Source: Chthoniobacter flavus (GTDB lineage Bacteria; Verrucomicrobiota; Verrucomicrobiia; Chthoniobacterales; Terrimicrobiaceae). Taken from it: DNA of 5,349 nt. The number at the start of each line of letters is the position of its first letter. Within the stretch, counting starts at the first letter, position 1. The position numbers were made by a program, and so were the translations under genes. Where the stretch lies: assembly GCA_945903555.1 (NCBI GenBank), contig CAMDOJ010000123.1, forward strand, positions 1-5,349, written 5' to 3'. The notes beneath the pieces were generated by a model that was not told the origin of the DNA, did not search any database, and saw nothing but the letters and a program-made list of their open reading frames with translations. Below, one piece after another: positions 1 through 4,744 of this stretch.

Positions 1-390
1 AACAACATGAGCGTCCCGCCCCGGACCAATTTCGAATCCATCGTCCGCCTCGTGGCGGGCCAATTCATCCTATTCCAAATCAAACCGCCAAAAATCAAAC
101 TCACCAAATCCCAACTCGCCCGTCCGGTCTTTGCACTCGGACTTCACGACATTCCTCAGCTCGAAGAAGTCGAGAAAGCCATGCTGGCGCTCCCGGCATT
201 TCTGATCGGAGTCGAATTGGAGGAAGGTATTGGCAAGTCCTGCCATCTCGCGGACGCCGCCAGGAGCCTCGCCGTCCTGTCCCGCCGCGTCGGCGAAATC
301 TATGTGCGCTCGCGCCAGCCGGACTACTCCGCACGGCACATCTTTTCGCAAAGACCTTTCACCGTTGAATCATGGGAGGCCGGAACATGA
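1..390 (+). CDS. Unrecognised protein, first visible gene of the operon (5' end possibly outside window)
   Basis: The reading frame is open from the left edge. The first ATG is at 7, giving 127 residues, but no ribosome site can be seen because the edge cuts it off. The gene could start at 7 or be the C-terminal part of a longer protein. Its third codon positions are rich in C and G like the next two genes, which supports real coding. The product is mixed alpha/beta-looking and fairly basic, with a helical stretch rich in Leu and Ala around residues 50-95. I see no Walker A or B, signal peptide or membrane segment, and I do not recognise the family. The stop overlaps the next start as ATGA (387-390), so translation is probably coupled. 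DUF2201-type proteins often follow a MoxR-like AAA+ ATPase. By position this could be the tail of such an ATPase, but nothing in the residues confirms that. Confidence 0.6.
   Translation, partial: NNMSVPPRTNFESIVRLVAGQFILFQIKPPKIKLTKSQLARPVFALGLHDIPQLEEVEKAMLALPAFLIGVELEEGIGKSCHLADAARSLAVLSRRVGEIYVRSRQPDYSARHIFSQRPFTVESWEAGT
374..379 (+). promoter_or_regulatory. Shine-Dalgarno site deciding the start of the metallopeptidase-VWA gene
   Basis: GGGAGG lies 7 nt before the ATG at 387. It follows immediately after the competing in-frame ATG at 372, so it can serve only the downstream start. It is the clearest ribosome site in the operon. The MetK-like gene has none and probably depends on its overlap with the preceding gene. 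Confidence 0.7.
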
Positions 391-1742
391 ATCCCAACCA
401 CATCCGAGCCCGCATCTTCAGCGTTGTCCCCGCCGCCACTTGGCAGATGGAGGAACTCCTTTCCCTGCTCGACATCGTCACCGATGAATCGATTCCTACA
501 GCTTGCGTCGATTGCGTGACCCGTCCCCGCCTCCGGCTGAACCCCGGCTTCATCGCAGACTACTGCCGCACCGACGAGCACCTCCTCATGCTCGTTCTAC
601 ACGAACTCCACCATGTGGTTCTCGGCCACACCCGCCTCTTTCCGCGTCCGACCAAGGCCCACAATATCGCCTTCGATGCCGTCATCAACGCCATCCTCTG
701 CCACCAATTCCGCGAGGAGCGCTACTGGTCCTTCTTCACCGCCATCAATAGCGCCAAGGACTTTCCGGCACGCCTCCTGCGCCCGCCCACTGGTTGGCCG
801 TCACGGCTGCGATATGCGCCAGACGCTTCCCCCGGTGAAAAGCGGATCATCCAACTGCTCTACGGCAAAGAGGGAGTCGGCGTGACCTATCTCGAGGTTT
901 TTGAACTCCTCATCCAGACATTGCAGGACAAGGCCAATCCCGCTTGCACCCTTATCGGAAACCATACCAATCAGGGACATCAGGAAGAGAACGACCCCTT
1001 CTTCGGCCAAGCCATTCGCGACATCGTGAGCAAATGGCCCCGCCCCGACCGCATCCTCTCAGGCCGCGACCAGGGTTCGTCCTCGCAGTCCTGGCAATTG
1101 AGCACATCAGCACCAACTTCCGACACGCTACGAAAGGCGTTTGAGAAAATCCTCAACCAGGCGGGCGTCCATACCGCCAACTCGCATGCAACCCGCCGAC
1201 TCGCACGGGTCGAGTCGCTCCGCCTTGTGGAAACTGTCCTGCCCCAGCCGCGTGATCGTAGGATTCCCGCCTGGAGAGCACTCCACGGCGCATGGCCCCT
1301 CATCTACAGGGGCTCTGTGCTGGAAACGCGCATCCAACCCGTTCCCCGCCCAGTAGCCCATGTCTATCTCGACATCAGTGGCTCGATGAGCAACACCCTG
1401 CCAAAGCTCGCCTCCGCTCTTCAAAGACCACACCGACTCGGACTCCTGCGTCTCTTTGTGTTCTCCACCGTCGTTGACGAGGTGGAGCCTCGCAACCTCA
1501 CATGCAAATTGCAGAACACCTTCGGCACCGACATCAACTGCGTCTTGGAACATCTCAATGGCATCAAGGCTTCGAAACGCCCTCGCCGCGTTGTGGTGGT
1601 CACCGACGGTTGGGTCGGAAAACCCGCAGAGGTCCTCGCAGAGAGCCTTTCCAGTGTGCTCTTCTTTGCCGCCATCGTTGGAAACGACCCCTGCGAAGAC
1701 CTCAAAAAACTCAACGCCCGAATCATCAAACTGCCTATATGA
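387..1742 (+). CDS. Putative metallopeptidase-VWA protein (DUF2201 family)
   Basis: A 451-residue cytosolic-looking protein with no signal peptide or membrane segment. The N-terminal domain carries HELHHVVLGH at residues 72-81, an HExxH zinc motif followed by GH. The stretch NIAFDAVINAIL follows at about residues 93-104, typical of the DUF2201 N-terminal putative metallopeptidase domain, where D97 may be a further ligand. A less conserved middle (about 170-300) includes a Ser/Gln/Thr-rich linker near 230-245. The C-terminal VWA domain has a full metal-ion-dependent adhesion site: DISGS at 329-333, T381 in GTD, and D407 in TDG. The start at 387 is preferred over 372 because GGGAGG is correctly placed and because it makes an ATGA overlap with the upstream stop. 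The 3' end overlaps the next gene by ATGA. In this family the VWA domain typically partners a MoxR AAA+ ATPase. Peptidase activity has, to my knowledge, not been shown for the family and is inferred from the motif only. Confidence 0.92.
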   Translation: MNPNHIRARIFSVVPAATWQMEELLSLLDIVTDESIPTACVDCVTRPRLRLNPGFIADYCRTDEHLLMLVLHELHHVVLGHTRLFPRPTKAHNIAFDAVINAILCHQFREERYWSFFTAINSAKDFPARLLRPPTGWPSRLRYAPDASPGEKRIIQLLYGKEGVGVTYLEVFELLIQTLQDKANPACTLIGNHTNQGHQEENDPFFGQAIRDIVSKWPRPDRILSGRDQGSSSQSWQLSTSAPTSDTLRKAFEKILNQAGVHTANSHATRRLARVESLRLVETVLPQPRDRRIPAWRALHGAWPLIYRGSVLETRIQPVPRPVAHVYLDISGSMSNTLPKLASALQRPHRLGLLRLFVFSTVVDEVEPRNLTCKLQNTFGTDINCVLEHLNGIKASKRPRRVVVVTDGWVGKPAEVLAESLSSVLFFAAIVGNDPCEDLKKLNARIIKLPI

Positions 1743-2896
1743 AAACCCACGACCACGCCGAATATGTCTCTCCGGGACATCCAGACCGACTTGCCGATGC
1801 CATCGCAAACGGCATCGTCGACCAAGCCCAGTGGCCTTTGCCAACGCCCAAGCAACCCGCACGCTCCCTCGTTGGCATCGAAGTTGCCGTCCATGACAAC
1901 ACGGTTTTCATCGACGGCCGCATAGCCCAAGAACGCTGGGAAAATTCCGAATACGAGGAATTTCCCCACTTCCCGAGCATCGTTCGCGATGCCTACAAGA
2001 AGGCGGGATATGGCGAAGAGTGGGAACCGGATCCGAACAAACTCGAGATCATCCAACGCGTCTGCCTCGAGTATCTCTCGTGGGAAGAAGCCTCGATCCG
2101 CCCATACTCGGATGACCAAAATATCGTCATCGGATACGCCACCTCCCGCCCCGAAACCAATCACCTACCACCCGCACACTGGCTCGCCCACCACATTGGC
2201 AACCGCGTGTTGGAATTCCGCAAAACATTCCCCCACCGTTTCGGCCCGGACTTTAAGGTGCTCGTCGATATCACCGACGATAGCGGCGTGATTGCTTGGC
2301 GTAAGCTCGTGCTCAGCATTCAGCATGCTCAAGGTGTCGCTATGGAGGATCAGCATCGCACATTTTTACCGTTCCTCGCGGAATCTCTCTCGGATGTCGA
2401 AAAGAATGGACTGGCCGGGGCGGCCTCGTCCTTTTTGCCAAGTCATCTTCACCTCAATGGCGGCGGCGACTTCGTGGTCGGAGGCCCTCGCGGCGACAAC
2501 GGCCTCTCGGGAAAAAAACTCGTCGTCGACCACTACGGCCCCTCCGTCCCTATCGGAGGAGGTGCACTCTCGGGAAAAGATGTCTGGAAAGTCGACCGCT
2601 GCGGTCCGCTGCGCGCCCGCCAACTCGCCAAGCGTCTCGTGGCCACAGGCCACCACGAGGCTAAAGTCCACCTCGGCTGGGCACCCGGCGAGGATATCCC
2701 CTCCCTCCGCGATGCCTTCGTGCGCAATGACTCCGACTCCCACTGGCTCGAAGTCCCCACCTCAAGACTTCCCCGCCCCGATTGGTTTTCCATCCTATCC
2801 ATCGTCCACGACTTGGAACTCACCTCCATCGAATGGAAAAATATCCCCATCGTCGGAACATTCCTCGATTCCAAATTACCCTGGGAGCGCGTTTGA
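1739..2896 (+). CDS. Divergent S-adenosylmethionine synthetase (MetK) homologue
   Basis: At 385 residues it is full length for MetK (384 in E. coli). Family landmarks are in order: EYVSPGHPDRLAD (8-20, the GHPD motif with H14 and D16), DDQNIVIGYAT (125-135, metal ligand D126), PDFK (170-173, triphosphate lysine K173), FVVGGPRGDNGLSGKK (245-260, D253, K259, K260), YGP.....GGGALSGKD..KVDR (266-287, K280, K284, D286) and a C-terminal G-F-PWE block (about 371-383). ATP, triphosphate and Mg-binding residues are therefore kept, with R17 for the usual Lys and K259 for the usual Arg. Three differences stand out. The QSPDI-containing gating loop before the DQ motif is about 12 residues shorter. The Glu of the GGE motif (E. 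coli E55), near methionine, is R61. GAGDQG is reduced to YSDDQN. No SAM riboswitch precedes it. It starts inside the stop of the VWA gene (ATGA) without a Shine-Dalgarno site, so coupled translation is likely. It may make SAM, use another nucleophile or act as a triphosphatase. I withhold the metK symbol because a housekeeping role looks unlikely. Confidence 0.9.
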   Translation: MKTHDHAEYVSPGHPDRLADAIANGIVDQAQWPLPTPKQPARSLVGIEVAVHDNTVFIDGRIAQERWENSEYEEFPHFPSIVRDAYKKAGYGEEWEPDPNKLEIIQRVCLEYLSWEEASIRPYSDDQNIVIGYATSRPETNHLPPAHWLAHHIGNRVLEFRKTFPHRFGPDFKVLVDITDDSGVIAWRKLVLSIQHAQGVAMEDQHRTFLPFLAESLSDVEKNGLAGAASSFLPSHLHLNGGGDFVVGGPRGDNGLSGKKLVVDHYGPSVPIGGGALSGKDVWKVDRCGPLRARQLAKRLVATGHHEAKVHLGWAPGEDIPSLRDAFVRNDSDSHWLEVPTSRLPRPDWFSILSIVHDLELTSIEWKNIPIVGTFLDSKLPWERV

Positions 2897-2924
2897 ATGG
2901 AATCCTAAGACATCGACCTGCTCC

Positions 2925-2950
2925 CCCGATGTTCACTCGGGATTTGTTCA
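2925..2950 (+). terminator. Weak possible terminator after the MetK-like gene
   Basis: CCCGA (2925-2929) and TCGGG (2937-2941) form a 5 bp stem with a 7 nt loop, followed by ATTTGTTC. It lies 28 nt past the stop codon, where the operon should end. The T-tract is poor, so this may instead be one of the many small hairpins found further downstream. Confidence 0.3.
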
Positions 2951-3144
2951 ACGGCAAAAAATAATCCTGCGCCGTGCGCTGAAAGGATATGCTCTGGACT
3001 AGCAAGGAAACCTCGAGACTCGGAGGTCACTGCGTTTCAGTTCTCCGGTTTCACGCTTCAGGTTTCATGTTTGCCTCCTTACTGCGGTTGCCCACCCTGA
3101 GCTACACAGTTGACTCGTTACTCCGCTTCGCTCCGGTTGCCTCC

Positions 3145-3213
3145 TTCGCTCCCGCTCATGTCGCCCTTCGGGCTGCCTTCGGCAGGCTACCCAGCCAGCG
3201 CCCGCTGGCATGT
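3145..3213 (+). repeat. Direct repeat unit, copy 1 (about 70 bp)
   Basis: This 69 bp stretch recurs at 3406-3475. The core from 3159 to 3213 matches 3421-3475 at 52 of 55 positions. This copy has the better stems: GCCC/GGGC, CTGCC/GGCAG and the 6 bp GCCAGC/GCTGGC, so it looks closer to the ancestral form. Confidence 0.8.
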
Positions 3214-3405
3214 GTTCGCTCCCGCTCAGTTGATTCGCAGGATCTCCCGACCTGCTCCTCCTTCGGAGCTGCCTTGCGGCAGTCTATCATCGACCTTTCC
3301 CAAAGGTCTCGATTCGCCCTTCGGGCCAACCTTCGGTTAGTCTATCTCGCGCCTGCCCCGGCGCTCGATTGTCTTTCCCCTGGGATATGCTCTATCGCGC
3401 GGGTG

Positions 3406-3475
3406 TTCGCTCCCCACTCATGTCGCCCTTCGGGTTGCCTTCGGCAGGCTACCCAACCAGCGCCCACTGGCATGT
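3406..3475 (+). repeat. Direct repeat unit, copy 2 (about 70 bp)
   Basis: Second copy of the unit at 3145-3213. The 55 bp core differs by three transitions (C to T, G to A, G to A, reading copy 1 to copy 2), and the left arm has a one-base indel. The first change leaves a possible G-U pair in an RNA stem. The other two shorten the 6 bp stem to CCAG/CTGG. Confidence 0.8.
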
Positions 3476-3484
3476 TTTCATGAT

Positions 3485-3566
3485 TGCCGGATTCAAGCGC
3501 ATCGCTCCCGATCAGGATACCGGCATGGATCTCAAGGACCCTTGAATCTCTGCGCTGGGGTTTTTT
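3485..3566 (+). other. Overlapping, competing inverted repeats ending in a T6 run
   Basis: Several complementary pairs interlock: TGCCGG (3485-3490) with CCGGCA (3520-3525), GATTCAAG (3490-3497) with CTTGAATC (3541-3548), AGCGCA (3496-3501) with TGCGCT (3551-3556), and the local hairpin TCAAG-GACC-CTTGA (3532-3545). The last stem closes just before GGGGTTTTTT (3557-3566). These pairings cannot all form at once. It could be a terminator-like element or the boundary of the repeat island. There is no gene on the + strand immediately downstream for it to control. Confidence 0.35.
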
Positions 3567-3598
3567 AATGCAGGGGGAGTGATCTTCGGGGGGGCAGC

Positions 3599-3616
3599 TC
3601 AGGAATCAATTCCTGA
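3599..3616. repeat. Near-perfect 18 bp palindrome
   Basis: TCAGGAAT (3599-3606) and ATTCCTGA (3609-3616) form 8 bp arms around a 2 bp centre. Such symmetry suits a dimeric DNA-binding protein better than an RNA hairpin, because the loop is only 2 nt. No promoter or gene start is close enough to assign it as an operator. Confidence 0.45.
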
Positions 3617-3663
3617 CGTCAACCACAGCATGGGCAAATCTGTTTTTGAGACCAGCACCGCGC

Positions 3664-3719
3664 TCTGGAAAATCAGCAAGTGACATATGGACTTAATGCC
3701 ATAAGTCCATATATCCAGA
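3664..3719. repeat. Nested inverted repeat with perfect 11 bp inner arms
   Basis: The inner arms ATATGGACTTA (3685-3695) and TAAGTCCATAT (3702-3712) are perfect complements around the 6 nt loop ATGCCA. The outer arms TCTGGA (3664-3669) and TCCAGA (3714-3719) enclose them asymmetrically, with 15 nt on the left and 1 nt on the right. It lies past the 3' end of the minus-strand small gene. It has no T-tract on either strand, so it is not a standard intrinsic terminator. Confidence 0.7.
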
Positions 3720-3762
3720 AGCTCAGACAGGCCCGCGCCTATTGAATCAGAAGAACTCTTGT

Positions 3763-4218
3763 TCAATATCTAGCTTCCTCTGGCTGGGGGCTATTTGCAA
3801 GGCGGCAGTGAGTGCTGCCGGAAGAGAGAGTTTTTAAATGGCGGACTGCTGAGGTTCCATCTGTTGACGGGTCTCTGGGCTTAAAATATGTCAATATGTG
3901 GGACTGCCCCTTTTCCCTTAAATTCCATACGCAATCAACTTGCCACCAATTGGTTTTAAGAAAAATGAAAGAAAATGCACACTGACCCCGATTCCCCAGT
4001 ACCTCACGCATCTCGCTTGATGGCTCTCGACCAGCTTTCCGCGCCATTTCAAGCCAGTAACAAATCTTCCGCACTCTTGGATTCGCTCCACGCTCTGCTG
4101 TGATCGTCGCAATCTTGGCAGGGTCGCAGAGGCTGACCAATGCGTCCCGAATCGTGTCTGCACTCGCAAGCCCGCACGACAAGACAAGCATCAATAGGAT
4201 TAGCAACATGGATGGCAT
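3763..4218 (-). CDS. Small predicted secreted protein, family not recognised
   Basis: The 151-residue product starts with a hydrophobic stretch (residues 4-18) ending in LASA followed by D21, a good signal peptidase I site after A20. The n-region has no Lys or Arg, which is atypical, but a stop codon lies three codons upstream, so no earlier start exists. C15 sits in VLSC, a poor lipobox, so a lipoprotein is less likely. The mature part has a basic helical segment with PRVRK (47-51) and Cys at 31, 53, 80, 96 and 137, which could allow disulfides outside the cytoplasm. An aromatic cluster, FIFLKTNWW, spans about 84-92. No catalytic motif is seen and I assign no function. No clear promoter or ribosome site was found upstream. 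Overlapping alternative frames exist on both strands, but only this one has a coherent signal-peptide beginning. It could also be a degraded remnant. Confidence 0.55.
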   Translation of the reverse strand: MPSMLLILLMLVLSCGLASADTIRDALVSLCDPAKIATITAERGANPRVRKICYWLEMARKAGREPSSEMREVLGNRGQCAFSFIFLKTNWWQVDCVWNLREKGQSHILTYFKPRDPSTDGTSAVRHLKTLSSGSTHCRLANSPQPEEARY

Positions 4219-4495
4219 ATCGGATCACTATCAGTCCCGTGAGCTGCAATCCAGTTTTCGTGAACCGCGCAGCATCTCAGTTGGAATCCAAGGGCATGGA
4301 TTTCTGGTGACATTGCCGTGTGGCTGGTTGATGCATGAAGACGTGCCAGTATGCGGTGGGAGTTTCTAGATCAATACGCGCACGCGAAGGACAACGCCAG
4401 GCGACAACACTTCGCGCATGGGCAAAACGAAGGGCGTTGAAGGTTTAAATGTGAGGGAGAAGCCACTGATGAGCCACTGGAAGACTTTTTAACTC
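4219..4495. other. Intergenic region with no confident gene
   Basis: Between the small secreted protein gene and the tRNA terminator I find only minor elements. One is a 53-codon frame (4208-4369, +) with protein-like composition but no ribosome site. Another is an inverted repeat CGCGAAG (4383-4389) / CTTCGCG (4410-4416). The third is a short direct repeat AGCCACTG (4461-4468 and 4472-4479). The promoter of the minus-strand small gene should lie here, but I cannot pick a convincing -35/-10 pair. Confidence 0.5.
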
Positions 4496-4523
4496 AAAAA
4501 AAAGACCCGCAAAAGCCCGCAGA
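4496..4523 (-). terminator. Probable terminator of the tRNA-Arg transcript
   Basis: Read on the minus strand, about 20 nt after the tRNA, UCUGC (complement of 4519-4523) can pair with GCGGG (complement of 4506-4510) using two G-U pairs. Eight consecutive U follow (complement of 4496-4503). The stem is modest, but the uninterrupted U8 and the position just past a tRNA make it a credible intrinsic terminator. Confidence 0.5.
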
Positions 4524-4542
4524 GCTAATGTTTGAGAGGGAG

Positions 4543-4616
4543 TGCAGCCATGTGGGGTCGAACCACAAACCTTCTGATCCGTAATCAGATGCTCTATCCA
4601 ATTGAGCTATGGCTGC
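4543..4616 (-). tRNA. tRNA-Arg (anticodon ACG)
   Basis: A complete 74 nt cloverleaf on the minus strand. The 7 bp acceptor stem is GCAGCCA/TGGCTGC (4610-4616 with 4544-4550), with discriminator A at 4543. The D stem is GCTC/GAGC. The anticodon stem TCTGA/TCAGA encloses the loop TTACGGA, giving anticodon ACG (4580-4582). The variable loop is the 5 nt AGGTT, and the T arm is TGTGG-TTCGACC-CCACA. The 3' CCA is not encoded (CT follows the discriminator), so a CCA-adding enzyme must complete it. ACG reads CGN arginine codons after A34 is deaminated to inosine by TadA. The 3' end points towards the repeat-rich left side of the window. Confidence 0.97.
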
Positions 4617-4629
4617 TGAAGGAGCGACA

Positions 4630-4659
4630 AATATAGACGGAGTTGGGCGATTACGTCAA
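4630..4659 (-). promoter_or_regulatory. Sigma70-type promoter of tRNA-Arg
   Basis: On the minus strand, TTGACG (complement of 4654-4659) is a five-of-six -35 match. TATATT (complement of 4630-4635) is a good -10, with an 18 bp spacer. Transcription would begin near 4623, about seven bases before the mature tRNA 5' end at 4616, a plausible short leader for RNase P removal. Confidence 0.7.
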
Positions 4660-4744
4660 TTAAGAAATTGGAAAACGGGAATATTTTTTCGGTGGCGGGT
4701 TGGGTTATTGCATCTTTATTGGCAGTGTCTGGCGTAAATTAAAT

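Larger units (their letters stand above)
3119..3475. repeat. Hairpin-dense repeat island built on CCTTCGG
   Basis: Seven copies of CCTTCGG occur at 3165, 3176, 3260, 3318, 3330, 3427 and 3438. Each sits at the centre of an odd palindrome: GCCCTTCGGGC, TGCCTTCGGCA, CTCCTTCGGAG, GCCCTTCGGGC, AACCTTCGGTT, GCCCTTCGGGT and TGCCTTCGGCA. The outer bases vary, but in six of seven they remain perfectly complementary. Further stems are interspersed: GCCAGC-GCCC-GCTGGC (3194-3209), CTGCC-TTGC-GGCAG (3269-3282), GACCTTT-CCC-AAAGGTC (3292-3308) and GCGCC-TGCCCC-GGCGC (3349-3364). TTCGCTCCC followed by (G/CA)CTCA recurs at 3145, 3215 and 3406. It may be a degenerate REP/MITE-like repeat cluster or a structured RNA. 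Transcription is not shown. Confidence 0.7.
2897..3762. other. Gene-free stretch of hairpins and inverted repeats
   Basis: No convincing protein gene lies between the MetK-like gene and the small secreted protein gene. Reading frames here are by-products of repetitive C/T-rich sequence, for example 2989-3483 (+), which is low in complexity and has no family character. The contents are structural: a hairpin cluster (3119-3475), competing inverted repeats ahead of a GGGGTTTTTT run (3485-3566), a short palindrome (3599-3616) and a nested inverted repeat (3664-3719). No transposase, integrase or CRISPR array is present. Confidence 0.6.

Noticed and set aside
372..386. Earlier in-frame ATG at 372 for the metallopeptidase-VWA gene
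   Set aside because: The Shine-Dalgarno GGGAGG (374-379) lies within this extension and is correctly spaced only for the ATG at 387.
1502..1738. N-terminal extension of the MetK-like gene to an ATG at 1502
   Set aside because: This would overlap the VWA gene by 240 bases. The translated extension is Arg/His-rich noise, while the ATG at 1739 gives the normal MetK N-terminus and an ATGA overlap.
1700..1738. Shine-Dalgarno or SAM riboswitch before the MetK-like gene
   Set aside because: The sequence lies within the VWA coding region and shows neither a purine-rich ribosome site nor space for an aptamer.
1128..2164. Long minus-strand frames (1128-1862 and 1421-2164)
   Set aside because: They are antisense shadows of the VWA and MetK-like genes, created by C-rich third codon positions. 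Neither has recognisable domains.
3119..3475. CRISPR array
   Set aside because: The repeats are irregularly spaced, vary in length and are hairpins of only 11-17 bp. There are no uniform spacers and no cas genes.
2989..3483. 164-codon open frame on the + strand across the hairpin island
   Set aside because: It consists of Ser/Arg/Ala/Leu-rich sequence produced by the repeated CTTCGG and TTCGCTCCC motifs, lacks domain character, and repeats itself only because the DNA repeats.
4506..4520. CCCGCAAAAGCCCGC read as a perfect terminator stem
   Set aside because: CCCGC...CCCGC is a direct repeat, not an inverted one. Only a weaker stem using 4519-4523 and G-U pairs can support the terminator call.
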